A stretch of DNA of 64,000 nt from Alsobacter metallidurans (GCF_014636935.1 NZ_BMES01000003.1:186001-250000); one strand, 5' to 3'. Positions 7,164-16,198 are shown, counted from the first letter of the stretch. Made by a program: numbers and translations. Notes: a model not told the origin generated them from the letters alone.

Positions 7164-8306
7164 TCAGCCGCCCGTCCGGACGCTCGCGACGCGGTGATGC
7201 TCGAAGAAGCGGATCATCTCCCGGCTGGCGTCGGGCCCGCGCGCATCCGTGTAGGAGCCGGCCGGGCTGCCGCCGGACCACGAGTGGCCGAGGCCGTGGA
7301 TGACCCAGTGCTCGAGCACCGGAACGCCGTTGCGGTCCGCCTCGACCCGACGCGTGAAGCGCACGCCCTGCGGCGTTTCTCCCTTCTGAACATCCCGCTC
7401 AGCCACCGCGCCGGCGTCGACCTGCGAGGCGACCAGCGCGGCGTTGGCCGGATGCACGGTCTTGTCGTGGTCGCCGTGGAAGATGATGGTCGGCGGCGCG
7501 GCCGCCCCGCCGCGCGGCAGGTTCACGGGCGAAGCGCCGCCGCGCATGGCCGAAAGCGCCGAGGGAAGATCGCGCGCGGCGCCGCAGGCAAGGCCGGAAT
7601 GCACCCCGACGGCCGCGAACAGATCGGGATAAAGGACCCCCATGATGGCCGCCGTGGCCCCGCCGGCCGACAGGCCCGCCACGTAGACGCGCCCGTCCGC
7701 GACCGTGAATTCGGCCATGACCTGGCGCGCGACGCCGGCGATCAGGGCGGGTTCGCCTCGGTCCCGCTGCTGGTCGGCCGCGCTGAACCAGTTCCAGCAG
7801 CGCGACGCGTTGGCGGCCTTGGTCTGCGCCGGATAAGCCACCAGGAAGCCGTGTTCCTCGGCAAGCTCGTTCATGCGGGTGCCCGCCGCGAAGTCGTCTG
7901 GCGACTGCGTGCAGCCGTGCAGCATGACCACCAGCGGCATGGGCTGGGCGCCGTGTCCGCTCGGGACATAAAGCTTGTAGCCAAGCCTTCCTGCCGTCCC
8001 CGAAAAGGCGCGCTCCTCGAAGCGCGCGCCGGCCGGAACCGCGGGCGCACGTCCGGGAGCGGGCGTCCCCTGCGGGTTGAGCCACGCGGCCGCCCCGCCA
8101 AGGCCGGACAGGCCTTGGCCGAAGGCTCCGGCGCCGACGCCCGGGCGCGGCGGCAGGGCGCCTGGCGCGCGTTTCTCATCAGCGGCCGGCGCGGGGCTGG
8201 CGCCCGTCGCCAGGGTCCGGCGGATCGTCGCCAGCGCTTCGGAGACGCGGCCGTCCCGGGTCAGGCGTGTGGCGTCGGCAAGGCCGGCGAGGATGCGGGT
8301 CGTCAT
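7164..8306 (-). CDS. PHB depolymerase-family esterase (alpha/beta hydrolase)
   Basis: A 380-residue hydrolase of the short-chain poly-hydroxyalkanoate depolymerase/feruloyl esterase type. It shows the oxyanion motif MLHGCTQ (about 128-134), the nucleophile elbow GLSAGG with Ser213, and the C-terminal catalytic His in HGLGHSWSGG. There is no Sec signal peptide; an Ala/Pro-rich 95-residue N-terminal region precedes the hydrolase domain. It may therefore be cytoplasmic or exported by another route. The ATG at 8306 is preferred over 8324 because AAGGA lies just upstream. It follows the ribbon-helix-helix gene by 25 bases, apparently in one operon. The natural substrate could be PHB oligomers or another ester. 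Confidence 0.85.
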   Translation of the reverse strand: MTTRILAGLADATRLTRDGRVSEALATIRRTLATGASPAPAADEKRAPGALPPRPGVGAGAFGQGLSGLGGAAAWLNPQGTPAPGRAPAVPAGARFEERAFSGTAGRLGYKLYVPSGHGAQPMPLVVMLHGCTQSPDDFAAGTRMNELAEEHGFLVAYPAQTKAANASRCWNWFSAADQQRDRGEPALIAGVARQVMAEFTVADGRVYVAGLSAGGATAAIMGVLYPDLFAAVGVHSGLACGAARDLPSALSAMRGGASPVNLPRGGAAAPPTIIFHGDHDKTVHPANAALVASQVDAGAVAERDVQKGETPQGVRFTRRVEADRNGVPVLEHWVIHGLGHSWSGGSPAGSYTDARGPDASREMIRFFEHHRVASVRTGG

Positions 8307-8331
8307 GGGGGATCCTTTGATCATGGGGGCC

Positions 8332-8754
8332 TCAGCGAATGCGATCGCGGAGGGCGGTCTTGACGGCGGGGCTCGCCTGGAGCGCGCCCAGCACCTGGAT
8401 GGACGCGATGGCGTCGCGTGCGAGTTCGGCCGGAACGTCGTTTTCGATCACCGCGAGCCCGACGACCTGGATGTGCAGCGTCTCGCCGGCGGCGCGAGCC
8501 TCCTCGAGCTCGACACGTCCATAGCGGCGCAAGCCGAGATCGAAGCGGTGCCGGGCGAGCGATTGGCGCAACACGTCCGCGTGCTGACCGAGTTGGTTGC
8601 GGATGGCGGTGCGGATCAGGTCCGTGCGGTTGGAGTAGAACCCCTCGCGTACGAGCAGGTCGATCTGGCCGAGATCGACAAAGCCGAGATTGATCGTGAT
8701 CTTCTCACTGTCGGGAATTCGCTTTGACGCCTCGCCTGTCACGTTCGCAACCAT
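8332..8754 (-). CDS. Ribbon-helix-helix (CopG-like) transcriptional regulator
   Basis: A 140-residue protein. KITINLGFVDLGQIDLLV (about residues 18-35) followed by SNRTDLIRTAIRNQL gives the beta strand plus two helices of a ribbon-helix-helix DNA-binding domain. The C-terminal 75 residues are an unassigned alpha/beta region that may bind a ligand. ATG 8754 is preferred; a TTG at 8766 would add four residues. A perfect inverted repeat ends one base before the ATG and covers the ribosome site, pointing to autoregulation. It probably controls the downstream esterase gene. Confidence 0.8.
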   Translation of the reverse strand: MVANVTGEASKRIPDSEKITINLGFVDLGQIDLLVREGFYSNRTDLIRTAIRNQLGQHADVLRQSLARHRFDLGLRRYGRVELEEARAAGETLHIQVVGLAVIENDVPAELARDAIASIQVLGALQASPAVKTALRDRIR

Positions 8755-8755
8755 C

Positions 8756-8788
8756 TTACCATCCAATCACCATCCCGGTGGATGGTAA
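8756..8788. promoter_or_regulatory. Operator-like inverted repeat before the ribbon-helix-helix gene
   Basis: TTACCATCC (8756-8764) and GGATGGTAA (8780-8788) are a perfect nine-base inverted repeat, with a further direct ACCATCC at 8769-8775. Three copies of the same half-site overlap the start region of the regulator gene, as expected for an autoregulatory site. Confidence 0.65.
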
Positions 8789-8866
8789 ATGGGTGTGCGC
8801 CGCCATTGTGCAACCCCCGGCGGCGAAACCTGTGCGGCGGCGCCCCGATCGCAGGCGACCTGTGGC

Positions 8867-9775
8867 TCAGGCTTCGACGTTCACCTTCAGGTAGTTGATG
8901 GTCGCGAGCGCCTTCTGGATCGACTTCAGCATCGAGTTGACGGGCGCGGTCAGGCCGCCCTCCGGATAGCTTGCATAAACCCGCCCGTGGATCAGGTCCG
9001 GCGTGGGCCGCAGCACCTGCACGCGCCCGGCCTCGACCTCCGGTTCGATCATCCTCACCGGCAGAACGCCCAGCGCCGCCCCGGAGGAGACGAGATGCCC
9101 GATCACCGCCACGCTGGAGCAGATGTCGAGACGGGACGGCTCCAGCCCGGCCGTTGCGAACCAGTCCTTGATCTGCCGGAACATGGCCGAGCGCGGCGGA
9201 TTGCTGACGATCGGCAGGTGGTGGAGGTCCGACGGCCGCACCTGCGGGCCGAGCCCCCATTTCACCGACGCCGCCCAGGCGGTGTCCTGCACGCCCAGCG
9301 GAACGAGTCGCATGGCGTTGCGGCCCGTCGGATTCACCAGCACGGCGAGATCCAGATGCCGGTCGCTCAACTCCCGCTCGAGCTCATAGCTGATTGACAC
9401 CACGTACTCGGCCTTCAGCAAGGGATGATCCGCCCGCACGGTTTCGAGCAGAGTCGGCAGGCACGTCATCGCGAAGCCTTCCGCGAAGCCGACCCGGATG
9501 CTGCCCGTCACCACGGCAGGGTCCGTCTGCAGGGTGATGCGGTCGGCTTCCTCCAGCAGCGCGGAGGCGCGCGGCAGCAGCGCCAGGCCATCCGCCGTGA
9601 GCGCCAGCCCGCGCCCGTTGCGGGCGAACAACTTCACCGCGAGCGCCGCCTCGAGGTCGCGCAGCCGAAGCGAAATTGTCGGCTGCGCCATGTGGAGGTG
9701 GCTAGCCGCGCGGCTCAGCGAGCCGAGCCTCGCGGTCCAGAAGAACGCCTCGATCTGCGCGATCGTGAACCGCAT
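8867..9775 (-). CDS. LysR family transcriptional regulator
   Basis: A 302-residue protein with the LysR winged helix at residues 3-62 (QIEAFFWTARLGSLSRAASH then QPTISLRLRDLE) and a C-terminal periplasmic-binding-protein-like effector domain (about 90-295). It is transcribed away from the enolase-superfamily and TRAP transporter genes, the classic arrangement for a LysR activator of the divergent catabolic operon. The inducer is probably the transported acid or its breakdown product. Confidence 0.9.
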   Translation of the reverse strand: MRFTIAQIEAFFWTARLGSLSRAASHLHMAQPTISLRLRDLEAALAVKLFARNGRGLALTADGLALLPRASALLEEADRITLQTDPAVVTGSIRVGFAEGFAMTCLPTLLETVRADHPLLKAEYVVSISYELERELSDRHLDLAVLVNPTGRNAMRLVPLGVQDTAWAASVKWGLGPQVRPSDLHHLPIVSNPPRSAMFRQIKDWFATAGLEPSRLDICSSVAVIGHLVSSGAALGVLPVRMIEPEVEAGRVQVLRPTPDLIHGRVYASYPEGGLTAPVNSMLKSIQKALATINYLKVNVEA

Positions 9776-9886
9776 GTTCGCTCCACACGAATTTGAAAAC
9801 CTGATCGATCCGGGTCCAGATATTCCAATTAGATTAAATTCCGCAAAGCTGGTTTATCTGGCTCACCGCTGGAGCACCACGCCGAA
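9776..9886. promoter_or_regulatory. Divergent control region of the LysR and enolase-superfamily genes
   Basis: An AT-rich 111-base segment (around ATTCCAATTAGATTAAATT, 9823-9841) in an otherwise GC-rich area, between divergent starts. It should hold both promoters and the LysR binding site. I could not fix one T-N11-A site with confidence. Confidence 0.5.
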
Positions 9887-11038
9887 ATGCTGTCTACCCC
9901 GCCCAGGATCGTCCGCGTCGAAGGGTTCGAGCTGTCTGTTCAGCTGCGCGAGATGGTCGGCAATTCCCGCCAGATGTTCGACCGCCGGGGCGCCCTTCTG
10001 TTTCGCGTCACGGCCGACACCGGCGCGAGCGGCTGGGGCGAGACCTGGGCTTATCCGGGCGCCGCCGCGGCGCTTGCGCGGGAATTCTTTGCTCCGGTGC
10101 TTTTGGGCCGCGACGCCACCACGCCACGGGCGGGCTGGCACGCCATGGCGGTCAAGCTCGGCTACGACCGGCGCGGCCTCTCGACGATGACGCTTGGCGG
10201 CCTCGACGTCGCGCTCTGGGACCTCGCCGGCCAGATCGCCGGCAAGCCGGTCCACGCCATGCTGGGCGGCAAGCTCCGCGACCGGATCGGCGCCTATGTG
10301 AGCGGGCCTTTCATGAAGCCCGGCCCGGATCCTTATCGCGACTTCGAGGCCGACATCGGCGGCTATCTCGATGCGGGCTTTCGCGCCATCAAGCTGCGCA
10401 TGGGTACCGACCCCGCGCAGGACGGGGCCGTCGCCCGCAAGGTGCGGGACCAGATCGGCGACGCCATGCCGCTGATGGTCGACCTCAACGAGGGCTTCAG
10501 CGTCGAGGGCGCGGCCGCGATCGCCGCGCGGCTCGCCGAGGTGGATCCGGTCTGGCTCGAGGAGCCCATCGCGCATGACGATTTGCCAGGCTACCGCCGG
10601 CTCGCGGCCCGCTGCCCGGTCCCGCTCGCGGGCGGCGAGGCGCTGTTCGGCCTGCGCGCCTTTCGCGACTACCTGACGGCGGGCGTGTTCGAGTTCATCC
10701 AGCCGGACCTCGGCCTCTGCGGAGGCCTGACCGAGGCGATGCGGATCGCGGCGCTCTGCGACGCCTTCGAGGTCGCGGTGGTGCCGCATGTCTGGGGCTC
10801 GGCCGTGAACTTCCAGGCCTCGCTCCATTTCGCCGCCTGCCTGCCGGAGCGACGCGGCCGCCAGCGCTGGCCGCTGTTCGAGTACGATCCGTCCGAGAAC
10901 CCGCTGCGCACCGCCCTGGCCGACCATCCGTTGGACCAGAATGGCGCGGTCGCGGTCCCGGACGGTCCGGGCCTCGGCCTCGACCTCTCTCCCGAACGGC
11001 TCGCGCCCTTCGTCACCGACCACTGGACCATCGCCTAG
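9887..11038 (+). CDS. Mandelate racemase/muconate lactonizing enzyme family protein (enolase superfamily)
   Basis: A 383-residue enzyme with the complete metal and acid/base set of the mandelate racemase subgroup. Lys169 and Arg171 lie in IKLRMG; the Mg ligands are Asp199 (VDLNEG), Glu225 (WLEEP) and Glu251 (AGGEAL); the Asp274 (QPDLG) and His301 (VPHVWG) pair forms the opposite base. Members dehydrate or epimerise sugar acids and other hydroxy acids. The specificity cannot be read from sequence. The neighbouring TRAP transporter and LysR regulator suggest it handles the imported carboxylate. Confidence 0.87.
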   Translation: MLSTPPRIVRVEGFELSVQLREMVGNSRQMFDRRGALLFRVTADTGASGWGETWAYPGAAAALAREFFAPVLLGRDATTPRAGWHAMAVKLGYDRRGLSTMTLGGLDVALWDLAGQIAGKPVHAMLGGKLRDRIGAYVSGPFMKPGPDPYRDFEADIGGYLDAGFRAIKLRMGTDPAQDGAVARKVRDQIGDAMPLMVDLNEGFSVEGAAAIAARLAEVDPVWLEEPIAHDDLPGYRRLAARCPVPLAGGEALFGLRAFRDYLTAGVFEFIQPDLGLCGGLTEAMRIAALCDAFEVAVVPHVWGSAVNFQASLHFAACLPERRGRQRWPLFEYDPSENPLRTALADHPLDQNGAVAVPDGPGLGLDLSPERLAPFVTDHWTIA

Positions 11039-11083
11039 CGGATCGCGGAGCCCAACCGCGACCACATCCCGGAGGACACGACC

Positions 11084-12070
11084 TTGAAGTTGAAAACCCT
11101 GCTGCGTTCCGCGCTGATCGGCGCGGCCTGCCTGGCGGCCGCCGCCCAGGCCTCCGCCCAGCAACCCACCGTCCTCAACCTCGGCTTTGTCGGCCGCGCG
11201 ACCGCCCCCGAGGGCGTCGCCATGCAGAGCTTCGCGGACGAGATCAAGGCCAAGACGAACGGCCGGATAGAGATCCGCCTTCATCCGGGCGGCGCGCTCG
11301 GCGGCGACCGAGAGGTGCTGGAAGGCCTGCAGCTCGGCACCGTGGACCTCGCGGTCCCGTCCACCTCCGTGATTGCGAACTTCGTGCCCGACGTTCAGGT
11401 CTTCGACATCCCGTTCCTGTTCCGCGACTTCGACCACGCGCAGGCCGTGCTGGACGGACCGATCGGCCAGGAGATCCTGGCGAAGTTCAAGGCCAAGGGC
11501 TTGCAGGGGCTCGCTTTCGGGGGCATCGGCTTTCGCCAGCTCACCAACAGCAAGCGCCCGGTGAACGGGCCCGAGGACGTGAAGGGCTTGAAGATCCGCA
11601 CCCAGGAAAACCAGATCCACCTCCAGGTCTGGCGCGCGCTCGGCGCCCTGCCGACCCCGATGGCGCTGCCGGAGGTGTTCACCGCGCTGCAGCAGGGCGT
11701 CGTCGACGGCCAGGAGAACCCGATCGGCGCGATCCTGAACAACAAGTTCGGCCAGGTGCAGAAATATCTGACGCTCACCAACCACGCCTTCACGCCCGTC
11801 GGCTTCGTGATGGGGCCGCGCCCCTTCGAGGCGCTCTCGGCCGCCGACAAGCAGCTCTTCCTGGACGCAGCCAAGCGGGCCATGCAGGTCTGCAAGGACG
11901 AGGTCGCCAAGGTGGAGAAGACGGGCGTCGACGAGTTGCGCAAGCAGGGCCTGCAGGTTGTGGAGAAGGTCGACACCGCCAAGTTCCAGGAGCTGCTGAA
12001 GCCTGCCTTCGCGGAGCTCGGCAAGCGCTTCGGCGACGCCACCATCGCGCGCATCAAGGACCAGAAATGA
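11084..12070 (+). CDS. TRAP transporter solute-binding protein (DctP family)
   Basis: A 328-residue periplasmic protein with a Sec signal peptide (LKTLLRSALIGAACLAAAA, processed after about residue 26). It has the DctP fold, including the conserved GLKIRTQEN, whose Arg binds the substrate carboxylate, and the GVVDGQENP motif. It starts at TTG 11084 with GGAGG eight bases upstream. The ligand is an organic acid, probably a sugar acid or hydroxy acid given the neighbouring enzyme. The stop overlaps the dctQ-like gene by four bases. Confidence 0.93.
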   Translation: MKLKTLLRSALIGAACLAAAAQASAQQPTVLNLGFVGRATAPEGVAMQSFADEIKAKTNGRIEIRLHPGGALGGDREVLEGLQLGTVDLAVPSTSVIANFVPDVQVFDIPFLFRDFDHAQAVLDGPIGQEILAKFKAKGLQGLAFGGIGFRQLTNSKRPVNGPEDVKGLKIRTQENQIHLQVWRALGALPTPMALPEVFTALQQGVVDGQENPIGAILNNKFGQVQKYLTLTNHAFTPVGFVMGPRPFEALSAADKQLFLDAAKRAMQVCKDEVAKVEKTGVDELRKQGLQVVEKVDTAKFQELLKPAFAELGKRFGDATIARIKDQK

Positions 12071-12579
12071 CGCGCGCGCGCCACCCGGCCGTCGCCACGT
12101 TGCTGGCGGTCGAGAACGTCGTCACGCAGGCCGGCCTCTGGCTGGGCTGCGCGGCGCTTTCGGCCGCCGCCTGCGTGGGCCTCTTCCAGGTGCTCACCCG
12201 CTTCGTGCTCGGCGAACCCGCCACCTGGTCCGAGCCCCTGATCCGGGTGCTGCTGATCTGGATGGCCTATCTGGGCCTCGCCTCCGCGGTGCGGGCCGGC
12301 TCGCTGGTGTCCGTCGACCTTCTCTACCGGCTGGTCAGCGGCCCGCAGCGCCGCGCGCTGGAGGCCGCGATCGCGGTCGCCACCATGGGGCTGCTCGCCA
12401 TCCTGGCCTGGTACGGCGTCGACCTCACGTCCCGGGTGCGCTTCCAGAACCTCGCCGGTCTCGAAATCCCGGTGAGCTTCGCGTACGCGGCGGTTCCGGC
12501 AGGCGCCATGGTGGCGATGCTGGCCGTGGTGGCGCACTTTTTCGATCCCAAGCGCGAAGAACTCGAAACCGCGGTCTGA
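12067..12579 (+). CDS. TRAP transporter small permease (DctQ family)
   Basis: A 170-residue membrane protein with four hydrophobic helices (about 28-50, 65-80, 100-122, 143-163), the usual size and shape of the small TRAP subunit. It pairs with the large permease in the inner membrane. ATGA overlap with the binding-protein gene; the large permease gene begins 12 bases after its stop. Confidence 0.92.
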   Translation: MTRARHPAVATLLAVENVVTQAGLWLGCAALSAAACVGLFQVLTRFVLGEPATWSEPLIRVLLIWMAYLGLASAVRAGSLVSVDLLYRLVSGPQRRALEAAIAVATMGLLAILAWYGVDLTSRVRFQNLAGLEIPVSFAYAAVPAGAMVAMLAVVAHFFDPKREELETAV

Positions 12580-12591
12580 AGGGCCCTTACG

Positions 12592-13869
12592 ATGACCGCC
12601 ACGATGCTGCTCACCATGTGCGCGCTGTTCATGCTGTCCGTCCCGGTCGCGGTGGCGGTCGGGCTGGCGGCCATCGCCGGCATGGCGCTGCACACGCCGC
12701 TGCCCCTCGTTCTGGTGGCCCAGCAGGCCTTCGCGTCGCTGGACAAGTTCCCGCTCGCGGCCGTGCCCTTCTTCATCCTGGCCGGCAACCTGATGGGCGA
12801 AGGCGGCATCTCGCGCCGTCTGGTGGACTTCGCCAAGAGCCTCGTCGGCGGCGTGCAGGGCGGGCTCGCCTGCACGTGCATTCTCACCTGCATGATCTTC
12901 GCGGCCGTGTCCGGCTCCAGCGTCGCCACCACCTTCGCGATCGGCGCGATCCTGATTCCCGCCATGGTGAAGCACGGCTACCCGGTGTCTTTTGCAGCCT
13001 CCCTGCAGGCCAGCGCGGCCGAACTCGGCGTCATCATCCCGCCCTCGATACCGATGATCCTCTACGGCGTCGCCGCCGAGGTCTCGATCGGCGAGCTCTT
13101 CGTGGCCGGCTTCGGCCCCGGCCTGCTGATCGCGGTGGCGCTGATGGTCGCCGTATGGGTCTGGTGCCGCATCCAGGGCTACGGCCGGCACGACCGCGAG
13201 GGCCGCCTGCCGGTGCTGGAGGCGACCCGCGCGGCCGGTCTGGCGCTGCTGATGCCGGGCATCATCCTGGGCGGCATCTATGGCGGCGTGTTCACCCCCA
13301 CGGAGGCCTCCATCGTGGCGGTGTTCTACGCCCTGGTGGTGAGCTGCTTCGTGTATCGCGAGCTCGACCTCGCCGGCGTGCTCACGATCCTGCGCAAGTC
13401 GGTGGTGTCGTCGTCCGTGATCATGATGATCATCGCGATGGCGGGCCTGTTCAGCTTCCTGCTCACCCGGGCGGGTGTGCCGGCGATGATCGGCGCCTAC
13501 ATCACGTCGAGCTTCGACAGCGGCTGGAGCTTCCTCCTCGCCGTGAACGCCTTCCTGTTCGTGATCGGCATGTTCATCGAGACCTCGGCGGCCATCATCG
13601 TGCTGGCCCCGATCCTCGCGCCCGTGGCGACCAATTTCGGCATCGACCCGGTGCATTTCGGGATGGTGATGGTGGTCAACCTGGCGCTCGGAATGATCAC
13701 GCCGCCCTTCGGCGTGAACCTCTTCGCGGCCTGCTCGGTGGCCCGGATCTCGCTCGACCGGATGACGAAATCGCTGATCCCCTTCATCGCGGTCGTGCTC
13801 GCCTGCCTGATGCTGATCACCTACGTGCCGCAGATCTCGCTGGCGCTGCGCGACCTCGTTTACCGCTGA
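12592..13869 (+). CDS. TRAP transporter large permease (DctM family)
   Basis: A 425-residue, very hydrophobic protein with about a dozen membrane segments. DctM-family phrases include FFILAGNLMGEGGISRRLVD, AAVSGSSVATTFAIG, IPPSIPMILYG and NLALGMITPPFGVNLF. It is the ion-coupled translocation subunit of the importer. It ends seven bases from the convergent GMC oxidoreductase gene. Confidence 0.95.
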   Translation: MTATMLLTMCALFMLSVPVAVAVGLAAIAGMALHTPLPLVLVAQQAFASLDKFPLAAVPFFILAGNLMGEGGISRRLVDFAKSLVGGVQGGLACTCILTCMIFAAVSGSSVATTFAIGAILIPAMVKHGYPVSFAASLQASAAELGVIIPPSIPMILYGVAAEVSIGELFVAGFGPGLLIAVALMVAVWVWCRIQGYGRHDREGRLPVLEATRAAGLALLMPGIILGGIYGGVFTPTEASIVAVFYALVVSCFVYRELDLAGVLTILRKSVVSSSVIMMIIAMAGLFSFLLTRAGVPAMIGAYITSSFDSGWSFLLAVNAFLFVIGMFIETSAAIIVLAPILAPVATNFGIDPVHFGMVMVVNLALGMITPPFGVNLFAACSVARISLDRMTKSLIPFIAVVLACLMLITYVPQISLALRDLVYR

Positions 13870-13875
13870 GGCCGA

Positions 13876-15507
13876 TCAGGCCAGCGCCTTCGCGTCCTCG
13901 CGCATCATCGCCGCGCCCTTCTCGGCGATCATCATGGTGGGCGAGTTGGTGTTGCCGGACGTGATGCGCGGCATCGACGAGGCGTCGATCACCCGCAACC
14001 GGTCGACGCCGCGCACCCGCAGGCGCTCGTCGAGCACCGCCAGGGGATCGTCCGCGACGCCCATCTTGGCGGTGCCGACCGGGTGGAAGATGGTGGACGA
14101 CACGTCGCCGGCCGCCTTGGCGAGGTCTTCCTCTGAGGTCAGGTGCGCGCCGGGCGTGTACTCCTCCGGCCGGAAACGCTCCAGCGCCCGGGCGCTCACG
14201 ATGCGGCGCACGAGCTTCAGCGCGTCGGCGGCGACGCGGCGGTCCTCGTCGGCCGCCAGGTAGTTTGGCGAGATCGCCGGGGCGGCGGCCGGGTCTGCGG
14301 AGGCGAGCCGCACCGTGCCGCGGCTGGCCGGACGAAGGTTGCAGACGCTGGCCGTGAACGCCGCGAAGACGTGCATCGGGTCGCCGAACTTGTCGAGCGA
14401 GAGCGGCTGCACGTGGAACTGCAGGTTGGGCGTCGCGTAGTCCGCCGACGAGCGCGTGAACAGCCCGAGCTGCGACGGCGCCATGGTGAGCGGCCCGGTG
14501 CGCAGCAGCGCCCATTCGGCCGCCATCAGGCCGCGCTTCACCAGCGACTGGTAGTCGATGTTCAGCGTCCGCACGCCGTTGACCTTGAACACCGGCCGGA
14601 TCTGCAGGTGGTCCTGCAGGTTTTCGCCCACCCCGGGCAGGTCGCGCAGCACCGGGATCCCGTGCTGCTGCAGCAGCCCGCCCGGGCCGACGCCCGACAG
14701 CTGCAGGATCTTGGGCGACGCGACCGCGCCGGCGCTGAGCACAACCTCGCCGGCCGCGCGCGCGACCTTCTCCTGCCCGCCCTGCCGGTAGACCACGCCC
14801 GTGGCGCGGCCTTCCTCGATCAGCACGCGCTCGACCATCACGCCGGTTTCGAGACGCAGGTTGGGGCGCTTCAGCGCCGGCCGCAGGAACCCCCGCGCCG
14901 CGCTCCAGCGCCGGCCGCGCTTCTGGTTCACCTGGAAATAGGACGAGCCCTCGTTGTCGCCGGTGTTGAAGTCCTTGACCTTGCGGATGCCGATCTCCTC
15001 GGCCGCCGCCTGGAAGGCGTCCAGGATGTCCCAGCGCATGCGCGGGTACTCGACGCGCCATTCCCCGCCCGAGCGGTGGAATTCGTTGGGCGGCGCGATG
15101 TGGTCCTCCTGCGCCATGAAGGCCGGCAAAACGTCATCCCAGCCCCAGCCCTGCAGCCCGAGCTGGCGCCAGCCGTCATAGTCGGCCGCCTGACCGCGCA
15201 TGTAGATCATGGCGTTGATGGCCGAGGACCCGCCGATCACCTTGCCGCGCGGATACGCGATGGCGCGGCCGTTCAGCCCGGCCTGCGGCTCGGTCTTGAA
15301 CATCCAGTCGGCGCGCGGATTGCCGATCGCGAACAGGTAGCCGACCGGGATGTGGTACCAGATCCAGTTGTCCATGCCGCCCGCCTCCAGCACCAGCACG
15401 CGGTTGCGCGGGTCGGCCGAGAGCCGGTTCGCCATCACGCAGCCGGCCGAGCCGGCCCCCACCACGATGTAGTCGAAGGTTCCGGCGTCGTTCACGGTGT
15501 CGCGCAT
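13876..15507 (-). CDS. GMC family FAD-dependent oxidoreductase (choline dehydrogenase-like)
   Basis: A 543-residue flavoenzyme with the N-terminal dinucleotide motif VVGAGSAGCVMANRLS and both GMC signatures (RGKVIGGSSAINAMIYMRG near 83-101, GAVASPKILQLSGVG near 254-268). The C-terminal catalytic pair is His in FHPVGTAKM and Asn in SGNTNSP. It oxidises an alcohol to the aldehyde or ketone, passing electrons to oxygen or a quinone. It converges on the TRAP operon and may act in the same pathway, but it has its own promoter and a nearby inverted repeat. The substrate is unknown. Confidence 0.92.
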   Translation of the reverse strand: MRDTVNDAGTFDYIVVGAGSAGCVMANRLSADPRNRVLVLEAGGMDNWIWYHIPVGYLFAIGNPRADWMFKTEPQAGLNGRAIAYPRGKVIGGSSAINAMIYMRGQAADYDGWRQLGLQGWGWDDVLPAFMAQEDHIAPPNEFHRSGGEWRVEYPRMRWDILDAFQAAAEEIGIRKVKDFNTGDNEGSSYFQVNQKRGRRWSAARGFLRPALKRPNLRLETGVMVERVLIEEGRATGVVYRQGGQEKVARAAGEVVLSAGAVASPKILQLSGVGPGGLLQQHGIPVLRDLPGVGENLQDHLQIRPVFKVNGVRTLNIDYQSLVKRGLMAAEWALLRTGPLTMAPSQLGLFTRSSADYATPNLQFHVQPLSLDKFGDPMHVFAAFTASVCNLRPASRGTVRLASADPAAAPAISPNYLAADEDRRVAADALKLVRRIVSARALERFRPEEYTPGAHLTSEEDLAKAAGDVSSTIFHPVGTAKMGVADDPLAVLDERLRVRGVDRLRVIDASSMPRITSGNTNSPTMMIAEKGAAMMREDAKALA

Positions 15508-15561
15508 GGGGCGTTCGCTTCGCAGTGCATGGATCGGGTGGACTTCTTTGTGCCGCCGGCA

Positions 15562-15601
15562 GGGTTGCGCAGTTTCGTCCCCGCTGTCGAGAGCGCAACC
15601 C
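15562..15601. repeat. Nine-base inverted repeat between trmO and the GMC gene
   Basis: GGGTTGCGC (15562-15570) and GCGCAACCC (15593-15601) are a perfect inverted repeat with a 22-base spacer. It lies 55-95 bases upstream of the GMC gene and just after the trmO stop. It could be an operator or the base of a transcript hairpin. Confidence 0.5.
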
Positions 15602-15613
15602 GGTTGTCACCCC

Positions 15614-16099
15614 TTAGCGGCCAGATGAAGTCTCATCGGGAGCCGGCGCGCCGAAAAGGCTGCGGTCCGGCTTGAGGTCGAGCAGGGGCGTTCCGTCCAG
15701 GCAGTCGAGGCCGCGCACGTGCAGGATCGCGCCCTCAAGGCGCACGAGGCGGACGATCGCGGTTCCGATCGGGTTTGGCCGAACCGGCGAGCGGATCGAG
15801 AACGTCCCCCGGACCACCCCGCCGCGCGGGCTCTGCGCGACGAGGTCGCGCCGCGACTCGTGAAGCCAGTAGAGCACTTCCAGTCGCTCCCGCCCGTCGA
15901 CGCCATCGAGCGCCTCCACCCAGGGCGGGAAGACTTCGATGACGCAGACCGGCCCATCAGGGCTGCCCTGCCGGGGGCATTGCGCCCGGTCGGTCCAGGG
16001 CGTGCGGATCACGCCCACAAACGTCAGCGACGCGTCGGTTGGGGCCGGAGCCGCGACGGCGCGCTCGCCGGGACGTAAGTCGTGCTCCCGGTTGTTCAA
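15614..16099 (-). CDS. trmO: tRNA (adenine(37)-N6)-methyltransferase TrmO-like
   Basis: A 161-residue protein with the TrmO (YaeB/VirR) beta-barrel pattern: [10 protein letters not shown] near the N terminus and the core [16 protein letters not shown], followed by LDLKPD. TrmO methylates N6-threonylcarbamoyladenosine at position 37 of some tRNAs using SAM. No ATG is present; TTG 16099 with GGGAG six bases upstream is the best start. Some short family members act on other substrates, so the exact reaction is inferred. It is divergent from modABC. Confidence 0.8.
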   Translation of the reverse strand: MNNREHDLRPGERAVAAPAPTDASLTFVGVIRTPWTDRAQCPRQGSPDGPVCVIEVFPPWVEALDGVDGRERLEVLYWLHESRRDLVAQSPRGGVVRGTFSIRSPVRPNPIGTAIVRLVRLEGAILHVRGLDCLDGTPLLDLKPDRSLFGAPAPDETSSGR

Positions 16100-16198
16100 G
16101 TCGATCTCCCGTTCGGCTTTGAAGCGCACTATACAGAACAGGTCGCCCGCCTCGCCAGCAGCGCGGCGTGATCCCGCCAGCGTTTCGCAGGACCGCTC

